A stretch of 64,000 nucleotides of DNA from Paracamarosporium sp. OC-R06-R3 (Eukaryota; Ascomycota; Dothideomycetes; Pleosporales; Didymosphaeriaceae): the NCBI GenBank assembly GCA_019828545.1, contig JACVRA010000044.1, positions 620,001-684,000 on the forward strand, written 5' to 3'. The notes under the pieces were generated by a model. It searched no databases. It was not told where the DNA came from and saw only the letters and a program-made list of their open reading frames with translations. Position numbers and translations under genes: made by a program. Below, piece after piece: positions 34,404 through 46,282 of this stretch. Position 1 is the first letter of the stretch. Every line of letters starts with the position of its first letter.

Positions 34404-36281
34404 ATGGACCCAGTGATCCCTTATGTTTACGAAACAATACAGGATGATCAGCTTCGTCTATGCCGCTTTGTCCACGATGGCGATGTCTTATCTGTAGTCC
34501 TGGAGCCTTGCCCCGCCGACGGGTCACACCCCTACGTCGCTCTTTCCTACACATGGAATTTGGATCAACAAGGTTCAAACAACAGCTGGCTTCTCCAGAT
34601 AGGGAAACAGCAGCTCCCAGTGCTTGCCTCGATAACACCATTTGTGCAAGCTTTAAAAGCAAAAGGTACTCTGCTAGACGAGACGTGGTGGTGGATAGAC
34701 TCGATATGCATCAATCAGGCTGATACCCAGGAGAGGGATCAGCACGTGCGACGTATGAAGCAGATCTATCGCGATGCTCGCGAGGTCGTCGTGTGGCTTG
34801 GCCCGCAATCGGAAGACAGCGACTGTGCTCTGGACTTCATCCATTTCCTCAACGGAGTGAACATGGCCAATCTTACTACTGAAGCCTTACGCGAGATTTT
34901 ACTGCACGATCAGTACCGTGAAAACTGGATCGCTTTCAAGAATTTCTTCCTCCGAAAGTGGTGGACTAGGATCTGGACTGTGCAAGAACTTGTCGTCCCA
35001 GCAAATGTTTCCTTTTGGTGTGGACTTCGACAGCTATCTAGAGCTTCTGTATTTGCGTCTTTAGCCTTGGCGGATAGATGTGATGCTCCCAGTTTCAAGG
35101 ATTCAGTCGCCTTCCACTATGCATTCAATCGCAGGAGAGCATGGCTGTTGTATGAATCAGTCCGAGGATCAAGAAGGACACTGAACCTTTCTCTTACAGC
35201 ATTGGCAGCTTACTTCTGCAGCAATGAGGCCACCGATGACCGAGATCGGATTTATGGTCTTTCTGGATTGTGCACGGAGGATCATGGTCTCGAGATCAAT
35301 TACGCGTGGCCTGTTGACGAAGCGTACCTGCGCTTTACACAATCCTTCATTACGAAACACAAGTCACTTGACATCATTGCTTTCGCCTCTTTATTTGTGG
35401 CCTCACCGGGTTCTTCGATACCTTCATGGGTACCTGACTGGAGGACAAGGGTGCAGCCTTGGGTCGTGCCTCTGATGGCAAGTCAGAGTTCGAATAACCA
35501 CATAGGAAATCTTCGACCCCGACGTGTTTTTAGAGACGACATCAAAGCGCTTTCCTATTCAGCTACGGGCTCAAGGACAGCCAAGTATAGTTTCGAGGGT
35601 CCAACACTTGTCGCACATGGATATATACTCGATGCAGTGGATGGGCTAGCAGGAAATCAAAATTCCGAGCTCACTCAAAGCTCAGAGCAACATTCACAGT
35701 ACTCTGAAGCCGCACCTGCGCCCCAAGATATACTGGAGAGTATATGTCGAAGTCTAGTTCTCGATCGCGAAGATCGATATCTGCGGTACCCCATGCCGGA
35801 GCAGTTCTACCACGACTTCATGCACTTGTGTCTACTACTCATCAGAGAAACACCATCCTCCGTACATCAGAAGTTTCGGGACTGGTTCAATTCCATAAGA
35901 ATGCTCCGATTTCACGGAAAAACGTTCGAGAACATCCTGCGCAGTATGGAAGATGGTCACTCTGCCATGCTCATACGCTCTGTTCTCAGGCAGGATGACT
36001 ATATTCAAGATTCTTTCTTCGGCCGCATCGCTGATACAGTTGGAAAACAGTCACTGCGTATAATGACTAGCCGTAACGGCCGGATCGGCATGGTGCCCGA
36101 AAAGACGATGAAAGGAGATTTGATCTGTCTTCTCTTAGGTTGCAGCGTTCCTTTAATTTTACGGGAAGTTAAGCACAAGGACTGGTTCAACGTTGTGGGG
36201 GAATGCTACCTTGATGGACTTATGTATGGACGGGCTGTTGAGCAAAATGACTTACAGGAAGAGACATTTCGCATCGTGTGA
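34404..36281 (+). CDS. HET-domain protein 2
   Basis: Intronless, 625 residues. The HET domain is at the N-terminus: YVALSYTW (44-51), WIDSICINQAD (97-107), then VVVWLGP and a well-conserved RKWWTRIWTVQEL (184-196). The linker after the domain has DDRDRIYGLSGL and SWVPDWR, which are also typical of this class of HET proteins. The C-terminal half is conserved-looking but without a named domain. It is a typical fungal HET (PF06985-type) protein with an expected role in vegetative incompatibility; no allele information can be drawn from the sequence. HET1 upstream shows little similarity outside the domain, so recent tandem duplication is unlikely. Confidence 0.85.
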   Translation: MDPVIPYVYETIQDDQLRLCRFVHDGDVLSVVLEPCPADGSHPYVALSYTWNLDQQGSNNSWLLQIGKQQLPVLASITPFVQALKAKGTLLDETWWWIDSICINQADTQERDQHVRRMKQIYRDAREVVVWLGPQSEDSDCALDFIHFLNGVNMANLTTEALREILLHDQYRENWIAFKNFFLRKWWTRIWTVQELVVPANVSFWCGLRQLSRASVFASLALADRCDAPSFKDSVAFHYAFNRRRAWLLYESVRGSRRTLNLSLTALAAYFCSNEATDDRDRIYGLSGLCTEDHGLEINYAWPVDEAYLRFTQSFITKHKSLDIIAFASLFVASPGSSIPSWVPDWRTRVQPWVVPLMASQSSNNHIGNLRPRRVFRDDIKALSYSATGSRTAKYSFEGPTLVAHGYILDAVDGLAGNQNSELTQSSEQHSQYSEAAPAPQDILESICRSLVLDREDRYLRYPMPEQFYHDFMHLCLLLIRETPSSVHQKFRDWFNSIRMLRFHGKTFENILRSMEDGHSAMLIRSVLRQDDYIQDSFFGRIADTVGKQSLRIMTSRNGRIGMVPEKTMKGDLICLLLGCSVPLILREVKHKDWFNVVGECYLDGLMYGRAVEQNDLQEETFRIV

Positions 36282-36644
36282 TACTTATCATCTTGCTCCA
36301 GTATTTACTCCACGAACACGTCACACATGTTGATGTATCCAGAGTGAAGACAATCACTTTTCATTCATTCAAACCCATGCAAATTCTCAGATCCTTGAAT
36401 CCATCCAGGATGCATGCATTCATAAAACCCTCATAACCAAGCACTTTTATCACCAGGCCAGAAACAAGACCAATAGGCCTTGCTGATTCCAACCCAGCTC
36501 CATCATAAACGCCAGAAAAAGAGCCTATTTGAAGCTCTCGTGGGTATCTCCAGTCCATTCAGCGCCAACGCCAAAACATAACAAAAGAAAAGCCATAACC
36601 GTAGCCATTATCATTCATGCACCCAACCCATAACAATTTTTCCA
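36282..36644. other. Intergenic region between converging genes
   Basis: 363 bp between the HET2 stop and the stop of the low-complexity gene. No coding signal. Confidence 0.45.
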
Positions 36645-38989
36645 TCATTTCTCCGTGCGAGACTGTGGCTGGACCGATGAAGACCCGGCAGGTGAGACGT
36701 TGGAGCCTGACGCGGGTAGATGCATGCGTGGTGGAGGCTCGCGCACAGTTGAAGCGGATGAAGCTACCATGACAGTCTGACCCAGCGGCGACCTCGCATA
36801 GGGTGAAGCAGGTGAGCTCGGCAGGGGCACGGAAGGTGGCGAGGGCAAGCTGGACTTCCTGATCGGCAGCATGGGTGGAACAGGTGGAGTCCTCGACGGA
36901 GCCGGAGGAACAGCCCTCTCTGCGAGAACATCCGGATCGTAACGAATGGACTCGGGGCGTTCCTTTGCATCGCCGTGTCGGTCAACCCACGTCTGAGTGA
37001 AAGCTTGCGAATCATCTTTAGGAATTCCAAGTTGCTTCCTGCGCTCTTCTAGCTCGAAAAGATCGACGTATGGAGGGAATGGCTCGGTTTCGTTTTCCTT
37101 ACGAGCTGTCACAAGGTCAACAGGTACACGTCTAAAACTAGGAAGGTGGTACTTACCAACACCGGACTTGTCGATGGGATTCTTATGCGTAGCACTTGAC
37201 GATGGGTTTTCTTGACCTGATGCACTACTCTTTGCTCGCGCAAGCTCTTCTCGTTGGCGTCGGTTGAGTGCCGGGGGTCCCTCACCGACTACCTTGACGG
37301 AATCAGCAGGTATGAGAGTCACTTTCTGACAAACGACAACCTCGGCCTCACCGATCTCAGGCTCTTCATCGGAGGGAATGTCTTCAATGGAGCTGCAAAT
37401 ACTGACAGACGAGTCAGTTGAAAAGCGTGACTTCAGCTCTTTGAACTGCCGCTTCCACGACTCATGAGATTCTTGCAGCGAAGCGACTTCCGCATCCATC
37501 TTCGATTTCTCTGCAACCATGAGAGTGTGGTCGTGGGCCCGCTCCTCTAGATTCTCCTTGTCCTCATCGCTCAAGATGCGCGGTTCATGTGAGGTCGACT
37601 GAAGGCGTGCTATCGCTTCCTCAACTTGGTCAAGTAGACGGTCCTCAACGTTCTGCAGCGGGCTTCGGATCGGCAGCGGGCTTTGAATCGAAATCGAGGG
37701 AGGGTGGCTGGTGAGTGCTGTGCGACTGTTTGGTGCATCACGCAAAGGTGAGGTGGAGCTTCCTTGGGCAGATTGGGATTCTTCGTGGATTTTGGAAAGA
37801 TCATGAGGATCCGGAACAGGACGTCGCGGTAGTGCTGGTGCAGTGGTAGATAGCGGCATCGCAGTCGTCAACGTGTGATGGCCCTGATATCCTTCAATTA
37901 TGTCTAGCTCTGTGTTGCTTGACTCACGCTGTGCGTGTCGGGAGTGGCTCACGGTGCCGCTGTAAGGCATCTCGCCAACACGGCTGATATTGCCGATACT
38001 CGGATCATTGGGGCCGTGATGTGCTAACAGTGAGTAGTATCCCTCAAGACGGGGGTGCGTCATAAGAGGCTGTCCAACACGGGGTGGGTCAAGGCGAGGA
38101 GCTTCAGGGCGCGTCCGGACGGTATCGAAATGGCTGTTGTTTCCACCCAAGTCGTACATCGATCTAAATGGGACCTGAGAATGAGAGAATGGCGCACCAC
38201 GCGGGCCTGTATCTTTGTCACGAGAGCGGAACTGGAGAAAGTTGAGGAACTTGTTGGCCTTCTTACGCTCTGGGTTTGTGGCAGGCATTGCCTCGTGGTC
38301 GTCGTGGCCAACTGCAACTCCAACGTGCTTGCGGTGGGACCCGGTGGTGACCTTAGAAACGTTTAGCAGTAGTTTAAGGGTTGGCGAAGTGGAGCGCGCT
38401 GTACGGGAGAACTTACAGGGTTATTGGGCCGGTAGCCTTCATAGCCACGGTTGACTTGAGCTTGAGTGCGGAGCGACCGTGCATAATCCTCGTAACTGCC
38501 TGTTTCGTCGTATGTATCCTGGTACGTCACAGCTGCAGTTGGAGTACCGTCAAATTCACCAAAAAACCTGGCTGTCCTGGGACTCACTGGAAGCGCTGCT
38601 CGCACAGACTCGGCAGCACGTTGACGATGAGAGCTCTGATGAGAACTCGTGGGACGTATGGGATCGAGGAAGTGGACCTTCTTGCCTGGCGTACCGGGAT
38701 CGTTGATTGGAGGGAGCGTGGACTGAGTGACCGTCGCGTCGGGAGAGGTTGTCAATATGCCCGCCATGGATCGCAAGTCGGTCGACGTGTCCGCCGCCAT
38801 ATCTCTCGGTCGAAGATTCGACATGGAGACCGCCGATCGAAGCGCTCTGGGCGTTGTGCTGGGGCGCGGTAGGATCCGGCGGAAGTTGAAGTTGAATCGT
38901 CCACGGGTACGCTGAGGGCTACCGTCGGCTGTCACGTGTTGAAGCTGAGGCTGCTCGCCAGAAGTCCTATGAACCTGGTCAGAATCCAT
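36645..38989 (-). CDS. Low-complexity protein with a coiled-coil centre, unknown function
   Basis: Two exons on the minus strand, 38989-38417 and 38351-36645, with a 65 bp intron give 759 residues. The chosen ATG gives MDSDQVHRTSGEQ; the upstream in-frame start is a GTG. The N-terminal quarter is Ser/Arg/Pro-rich, and exon 2 opens VTTGSHRKHVGVAV. A charged helical stretch (about residues 440-500: DEDKENLEERAHDHT and SLQESHESWKRQFKELKSR) suggests a coiled coil. The C-terminus is Pro/Ser-rich with PPVPPMLP, an SH3-ligand-like run. Nothing in it names a function. A scaffold or septum/cytoskeleton role would be guesswork. Confidence 0.72.
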
Positions 38990-39060
38990 TTTTTGCAAAA
39001 CGTCAAAATCGAGGTCCGTGGGACAAGTCCGGGGAGAAAACCTCACGGCAGGATCCAGGC

Positions 39061-39069
39061 CTTTATATA
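39061..39069 (-). promoter_or_regulatory. TATA box of the low-complexity protein gene
   Basis: On the minus strand this reads TATATAAAG and lies about 72 bp upstream of the start at 38989, a good position and an exact-looking match. Confidence 0.5.
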
Positions 39070-39491
39070 CAAGGGACAGGCGGGGCTGGCGTTACCGTGG
39101 TGAAGCTGGCAACGGGGGAACAGCCGTCCCTTAGATATTGTGTGGTTGTGTAGCACAGATGAAGAAAGAAAACTTACAAGTTTGGCAAGCGCGCCGAGGT
39201 GAATGGACAGAGCGGAAGGAGCACGTGGAGCGACAACTAGGCGAACCAAGCAACGTCAAGACCAAAGACGGAAGGCACGGCAATATGGAGAAAATGAAGG
39301 AAATTATGGGTAGGAGTATAAGGCAAACGGTTGATATTGATAAGAAAGCTAGCCATAGAAACCACCAGTCTAGGGTATACAGCGAGGTGCAATGCAAAGG
39401 CCCTATGTGTCCATCATCTGAAACGCCTGTAATCCAGTGACTGCCTAATGAACGCAAACGCAAATCGACCTCCAGCCGACGCGGGTCGACT
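39070..39491. other. Intergenic region, no gene seen
   Basis: About 420 bp between the upstream end of the low-complexity gene and the stop of the DUF676 gene. A 101-codon plus-strand frame here lacks protein-like character. Confidence 0.4.
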
Positions 39492-42400
39492 CTACTTGGA
39501 GTCAGGGAAATAACTCAATCGTGCCACCTGCTCCGACACGCCACCGCTACCGCTTCTCGCACGGCCATCCTGTCCTGAAGCAGACTGTGGGCTGCTGACG
39601 TCGATCGAACGTCGAAGTCCTACCCCGCTGATGTTCGCGGATGGTGTTTGAGGTGGACTGGATGTTTGTCTTCCTTTGCCAAGCATCGTACCCCCGCCCA
39701 TAGACTCCAGCGAGTCAGGTTCGCGCGCTGTCGTCGACTTCGCTGGAGAAGACCCAAGCCCACGGTGCATGTCAATCCCTAGGGGTGATGTAGACAGGAA
39801 ATCGGCGATTTCTGCATGGCTCGTTCCGCATGACGCGTCGGGCGTTTTTGGAGCCTTTTTGCTTTGGGGCGGCAGCTGCAGGAACTTCTGGATAGCATTG
39901 CGGTCGTCATCCTCGTCCTCCTCGTCGGAGGTGCCTTCGAAATACATATCATCCCACATAGCCGAGTCTTTGCTACGTATCGAATCCGTGGTGTGGCCGC
40001 GGGCTCGTTGTCGTGGAGGTGAGTGAAGAGGCGCGAGCTCGTCAGCAACCTCACGCATCTCGCTTTCAGTACGTTCAATAGGTGGTGCGACGTCTTCCTG
40101 TCCTTTGACGTGTTCCCCGTCCTCTTTGACAGGCACGTCGACACCTTTCGCTCTGTCGATAGCGGGTTCGTGTTCGTCGCGAGTACCAGCGGCGTACGTA
40201 TCGGCGAAATGAGTGTCACACAGGTGTTTGACAACTGGCCACCCGTATGCGTTAGCGAACATGCGGCGGACAATGATATTATTGTGCGCATCCGGCTCCA
40301 GACGCACCAACACCTTTCGCCATGATAGATCTCTGTGGTAGGCGCGAGCGATCTTTTCTTCGACCCGCAAACCACTGGTTTCGTCTGCGCTTCCCGCAGA
40401 AATTTGGGACGAGCTGCTTTCGCCTGAGAATGAGCGACCAGTATTCCTCTTTCTAGCCGGAGGCGGTGGGATATCCTCTGGGTGATAGACGCGGTCATGG
40501 AAGATTGTACGGGCTCTTGTAGAAGGATCGATAATCCAAGAAGTCTCAGGGACAGGAGGGGCAAGGAGATCACCAGCAGATTCGAATATTGTCGTTTTCG
40601 GTGGACCAGAAACGTGTGAAGGGTCGTTGAGCAGGGAATCACCCCGCGTCGCTGGGGGTCTCTTCCTTGTTTGCTCCGGTTGCTCTGTTGATCCTGGTTC
40701 ATCAGCTTGGTTGTTGGCCTCTTCTTCTTCCATTGCTATTGTCTGGCTTCTCTTGAACATCTTCTTGTCTTTGGCAGTATGTTTACCTGAAGGGCGTATA
40801 TAGTTCCAAAGCGTGGACAAAGCACCAGAATTTTGACTGCTGTCTGTTGACGTCGGTCTACCGTCGGAATTTCGTCTGCGTCCGTCTATCCATTGATTGG
40901 CGCTTGGCTCTGCAGCCGCCTGAGCCTCGTCGTCTTCGTTGGTAACGTCGACTCCTGGCTGAGGCACAGTAGTATCATCTCCGTTAAAGGAAGGTGACTC
41001 TGTGCCATCGGTCTGGTCATCAGAAAAGGCAACCTTTGACGGGTTGGGTGATGTATTCTGCCCGATCAATTGTCCAAATCCCCACGCAGCAACTGTTCCA
41101 ATCAAGCCATTCTCCCTTCTGGCCTTTTCGACTTTACCGAGGCCTCTCCAGTCAAGGAATAGCAAACAGCTGGTTCGGAGCGGTACGATTCCATCGTTGA
41201 CGACGTTCGAGTAGACTGTCCTGTTCCTGAACATTCGCAGGACTATGTGGGCTGGACCGGACGGTAAGATTCGAAGCAAAGGTTTCGAACCAGGATCGTC
41301 TTCCTTGTGTTGACCCTGGGACTGCCCACCGAGACCGCTCACCATTGCTGTCCATCCACTTCTTGCCAAAGTAGGCGCTCTCCATGTCAAACCTAGGTCT
41401 TGGCCCGTTCTCCCCACTAGTCCGAAGTCCAAAGCAAACTTGACGTACATCGGGTTCTCATTGCTTAGTCCCAGGAATGGTGAAGCCATGGCGATGAAGT
41501 TGATGGGTTGTATGTGCTCGAAGAATTGAGGAGAGTGTTTGTATATGTATGCAATTGCGTAGGTCTGCACAACGCCACCAAGAGAATGCCCGATAAAGCT
41601 GATGCTTGTAAATTTATAAGCTCTCTTATCTTCGCGAAGTGGGCTTTGGTGATGTATGCTGCTTCCCTCGTGTGCCGGTACGCCCACAGCTGCCTTATCC
41701 TTAGTCGGCGAGAACGGAGACATCTTCATCTTCGGCTTCTTAAGCGGAAGATATGGCTGATCCGGGTATGTCAACTCGAGCACGTACTTAGCGAGCCTTT
41801 TGCCGAGATACTGGATGCCACGTTCCGTTCGTATCACATTCTTGTCGAAGCCTCGCACGACAACCTCCTCGTCATCGTCATCGTCATCGGCAGACACATC
41901 CTCTTGGCCGCCTGATAATGGAGCGGTAGAGACATCACTGATATCTGTATTCTCCGTCTTAGCAGCGGTTCGTTCCTCTTGGCGCCGCTTCTTCCGATCT
42001 TCTCGCGCTTGTCTTGCGGTCGCATCGATGCTTTCTTTCAGGTACAGCATATCAGCTCCCAAATTGCTATGCAGCCCATGCGTAAGAATCACTAAGTGGA
42101 TTTTCTTCTGCTTCCGCGGCTCTTCTGGCCGAGCCTGGGTCGATTCGGTGGACTGTCTGCCAGGTTTCTTTGGTTCTTCCTGCTTATTCTCCGGCAGCTC
42201 CGGCTTGTTCCACAAACTTGTGGTGTCGTCCACGACCAGTTGGATCGCCTTTGAGTATACTCCTTTGGGATTCGCCGCATGGCTTGCCTTGTGCGACTGC
42301 TTCCCTTGCTGATGGTCTTGAACTTGGCCAGGAACGCCGTGCGAATTCCCCGTGATAGCCGTGAAGCCTAGATCTAGGGACCTCTCATCCCGCGCAACCA

Positions 42401-43015
42401 GCAGCTCATAGCCTATAGATGCCGACTGTGAAAATATGATCTGAGATGCGATCTCTATGATCCATGTTGCGCTCTGGGGCGTGCCATCGTTCTGTTCCCT
42501 ATTCCCACCAATCTCCCGAATGTGTTCCGGCACAGTAAGCCTTGCGTTCCAGGAGCCTCCAGCCTTGAGGTTCGGTTCGAACTCAGGAACTCCTTCCTTC
42601 TTCGGCGCTTCGACCTTCTTGTTCGGATTGAATGTAGAGGGGTATGCGGCGACATGAATCGTGTAGGGTCCGTGGAGGTATGCCGCGCGGAGGGGTATCG
42701 CAGATGTGTTCCGTATCCGAACATACAGGAAATTCGGGGAAGGTAGAATTCTGTCTTGGGAAGGCGTATAGGTAACCGTGTATCTAGCAAGCGGTCAATG
42801 TTATGGTGGTAGCACGCGCGTCTCGGTCCGTACCTCACTACTTCTCCGACCTTAACGCTTCCGGTCTGGTGGAGGAGCAACATGCTCCTGGCGCGCGATT
42901 CCTCTCTGCGCTGCTCTTTCCGGGACTTGTTGAGCAAGAAGTACGAGGAGCGCGCTTCCGTGCAACCCGCGTCCGGAATCTGGGCAAGGGAGTATGTACG
43001 CGGTGTGAGCAGCAT
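39492..43015 (-). CDS. DUF676 serine esterase/lipase (Rog1-like)
   Basis: Two exons on the minus strand, 43015-42834 and 42783-39492, with a 50 bp intron give 1157 residues, long for the family. The N-terminal 250 residues form a beta-rich region (GEVVRYTVTYTP onward). The alpha/beta-hydrolase then starts with HLVILTHGLHSN (about 290-302), whose HG supplies the oxyanion hole. A long acidic insert (ADDDDDDEEVVV) precedes the nucleophile elbow FIGHSLGGVV with Ser461. VNDGIVPLRTS gives the candidate acid, and VVKHLCDTHF gives the candidate His far downstream. The C-terminus is a low-complexity Ser/Pro tail. The yeast relative Rog1 is a monoacylglycerol lipase, so lipid substrates are likely; localisation is not shown. 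Confidence 0.83.
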
Positions 43016-43840
43016 TTAGCGGAAAGCTAGCAGAGTTCGGCTGGATTTGCGTGCGGCAACGGAGGTAGCGGTAGCGGTAGCGGTGGACCTCTGCATCATA
43101 GGGGTTCAAGGGGCCCTTCGACGGCTTCGGCGGGTTTGCAGCTTCGTCTCAAGTATGCGCGCGCAGAGGTCACGCAGCGAAGAGGATGATGGCTGATGGC
43201 ACGTCATACGCCCGGTGCTCGCGTGGCTCTCAAGCAGCCTCATTTACCCGGCAGGCACGCGTGGAAGACCGCTACTGGCGAGGGCGACGATCCCGCTGTC
43301 ACTGTGGGGAGACTGTTTCACATCTCTTCATACAGAGATCTCAAAGCACGCGCATATGCAGCCGACGCGCGACCCTGCTATGCTGAGCTGCTGCTACCGC
43401 CTCGGCGCGTGCCCAAGGCCAAGGCTCTGGGAGGCACGTGCCATCGGCGACAGCTCGTTCCGCCTCCGACCACAACTGGACCATGGGCAACCTCACTCGA
43501 TCACTTGACCAGCATCGTAAGGTCTACCGTCATGCCAAACTTCTGGGATTCAACGTATTCTCACTCCACAGAAAGTATCTCGGGGCATCTTGATTCACAG
43601 CAGCGCTTCTCGTTTCTTTACCGATGCCCTTGTTGAGCCTTGGGTCTTGTAAAGCAAATCCAAATGCAAATCCATCACGAATCATGACTGCAATCTAACT
43701 TCATAGGGTATCGTAATTCGAATTCCATCTATTCATATCGTGAAGGAAACCATATACCGTGTTCGTGAAGATAGTCGTCTATCGGGTATCATGCAAACAA
43801 ACCAAAATCAGCTGCCTCGTACAACTCCTTTACCCTCCCG
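43016..43840. other. Intergenic region upstream of the esterase gene
   Basis: About 820 bp with overlapping short open frames on both strands and no supported gene. Confidence 0.4.
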
Positions 43841-43928
43841 TTATGAATCTTCTGCTCTTCTGTTATGAATCTTCTGCTCTTCTGTTATGAATCTTCTGCT
43901 CTTCTGTTATGAATCTTTTGCTCTCCTC
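43841..43928. repeat. 22 bp tandem minisatellite, four copies
   Basis: Four head-to-tail copies of a 22 bp unit beginning TTATGAATCTTCTGCTCTTC start at 43841, 43863, 43885 and 43907. The first three are essentially identical and the last diverges (CTTTTGCTCTCC). It lies outside genes, in the 3'-flanking region of the 169-residue gene. Copy number is likely variable between strains. Confidence 0.9.
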
Positions 43929-44175
43929 TCTTCGACCATCCCTCCAAAGCTTAGAAAATCCTCATGACCAATATATAAATGTGGTTCACAGACGCAGGTA
44001 GCACTGGATCCGTGCAGCCTAATCAAACCTCCCATCGACAAGACAAGCTGTAAGTTTTTGCTGGGTACTACTCAAGGTTAGTCATCGCTAGAAACAATTG
44101 GGTACTCGCCACTTACAGATCGCCTCATCATCCATAAAGCAGCACTTCCACATCTCTAAGAAGAGCTACTCGATC

Positions 44176-44828
44176 CTAGACACTTATCAATCCCCGATGT
44201 CCCAGGCCACAAAAGACCCAGTCAAACCCACCACTGTCCGATTCCAGCTCTGGAACCTCATCCTCCGCCCCTGGTGCCCGTCGCTCCTCCTCGTCCCAGG
44301 CCTGATGCGCCTCTTCAACTGCCTGCTCAGCTTGACCGGTGCCAAACTCAGTCGCAGTATTACCATCGTTAGGGAGCTCGGCCAACTCCGCACCATTCTC
44401 GCCATCGTAAACGCGGTACCCCATGTTGAGGTAGTTGCGTGCTGAAGCTCTGATATCAAGCAGAAGTCAGCAATCGCCTTCAAAAAGAGGATACGTGGGG
44501 TTGAAGACAAAGGAGTACTCACAGGTTCTCGCGTACGAAGCGAGGGCTCACACCAAGTCGGTCAACGATGTAGCCCTTGTACTCAGGGCTGCTCTGTACT
44601 TCTCGTTCGTAGGCCGCGGACCACCGGGAGGTGTCTATGGATGTTCCGTTGCCGTTCTCGTAGAAGCTGGCGAGTTTGGACGGCGTCTTCTGAGGCGTTG
44701 ACGGCTTTGAGGAAGGAGCTGTTGTGAAGTCAGCCAGTGTCAACCCGCCGAGCGTTATCGTACTTGCTCTTCTTGTCTTCCCCGTCACCGGAGGGCGGTG
44801 GAGGCGGAGGAACCATGGAAGTCGACAT
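44176..44828 (-). CDS. Small unknown protein, three exons
   Basis: Three exons on the minus strand (44828-44789, 44718-44523, 44449-44176) give 169 residues. The 40 nt first exon encodes MSTSMVPPPPPPS. A 70 bp intron (donor GTGACG, acceptor AACAG) is the only choice that links this ATG to the main open frame, which itself has no ATG. A second intron of 73 bp joins FVRENL|ASARNYLNMGY. The middle region (SSPEYKGYIVDRLGVSPRFVREN and YRVYDGENGAELAEL) looks like a small folded helical domain. The C-terminal third is Glu/Gly-rich. I do not recognise it. TATA-like sequences (tgtatataag) lie 27 bp and farther upstream. Confidence 0.6.
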
Positions 44829-46282
44829 GCTGGTGTTGGTGGTGGTGTTGCTGGGTGTATATAAGAGGTGGTCTCGAAAAGAAAAGAAGGATATAGTGAG
44901 GTTGAGGGGATGTTGATCCTGTCGTTGAGTCTGTATATAGTGAAGTAAATCACGACTGCGGCGGCGGTGTTTATATACTCTCCTTGGCGAGGTTGAGAAC
45001 CTGCGTGACCGACGCTTGTCCGTTCACGGAACCGGAGGTCCTGCTTCACGAGGATTCAAGAACGAAGCATCTGGCGAATGCATGAAGTGCTGTGAGACTC
45101 GAGGGCTCTTTTGTATTGGTGAAGGAGAGATAATACAGAAGACTGGGCATAGAGACCTTCTGCTGGCTTATGTACCCTAAATCTACTTCACTGGCAAACA
45201 TCATTCAGCCTGCGAGACACTTCCTAAGGAATACGCATTTGAAAGGCAAACCGGTTTGCACAGCATGCTGTATGCTTTGGATGTACGATTGCTCGGTTCT
45301 ATCTGCACTGACAACGTAAGGCATATGCGCTTTCCTGAGGTTTGAGCTAGACAAACAGTGGTTGTGTCAAACAGTTTTGTAAGCTTCCATGATCTAGCTT
45401 TGCTACATTTCAGCAGATAGTATCATAACAGGAATCAGACGCAGAATATGTCGTCACACTAGTGCCCATCTCAACAGCCAAAATTCTGAATTCCGTGGCC
45501 GTACGATTGTTTTGCGAGCATTCGCATTAATTAATTTGAGGGCTGAAAAGGGTTCACCAAATGGCTCGCACACAATGAGGAGTATGCTTGTTTTATGTAC
45601 AAACCCGCGTCGGCTCGTTTGTTCCTTCGAAAATCATATTCAGCCTTGTCGGAACCCCCAACATGTTGCAGTACTGCTCAGCACTCGTGAGCAGTATCTC
45701 CTTGCTATTCAATAATGGCTATCGTCCAGTCCCGATCTCCTTACCCTGCTGATGAGCAGAATTGCTTTCGCGTTGTTCATGTCCGCAGCCCCGAGGTTCA
45801 ACAAGGAATTGGTCGAATATTGGTGGAAAAACGAAGATGACTCGCAGGTGTCCTATCATATATTGATGTGCTTGATATGTTCGCTATCGCTTCCAAAATG
45901 CGTTCACAGTTCTTCAGTGGGAGTGTCCTAACGGGCTCCGGATTGAATTCGCAGAGTTTATGAAGCCAGTTGTCTCTCATGGAGTGTGAATCTATGTTGT
46001 GGCTTCGAAACATCATAGTCATGAATGGTTAAACGAAAACATAGTTGCAAGCCTGTGATTGTTGGAAGCCTTTGTGCCTCTAGTGTCGATATCGTGAGTA
46101 TATTACTACACATCTTGAATTCTTCCCACTATTAATCTGGCATCTTTCTAGTGGCTTGTAATCTGTTTATTTCGCAAGAGATCAAATAATCTATCAATTC
46201 GAAGGTACGACTTCTCATCAACAACCAGCCATAGAATGTTTGACTATTCCGAGGCCGTCTATGATTTCTATGACGGAATTGT
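44829..46282. other. Intergenic region, no gene seen
   Basis: About 1.45 kb between the 169-residue gene and the 3' end of the HeLo-like effector gene. AT-rich, no supported coding sequence, no repeats recognised. Confidence 0.45.

Noticed and set aside
42569..42588. GGTTCGAACTC sequence, resembling a tRNA B box
   Set aside because: It lies inside the esterase coding region and no tRNA cloverleaf can be folded around it.
43841..43928. Possible CRISPR-like array from the regular 22 bp spacing
   Set aside because: Units abut without spacers; it is a simple tandem repeat in a eukaryotic genome.
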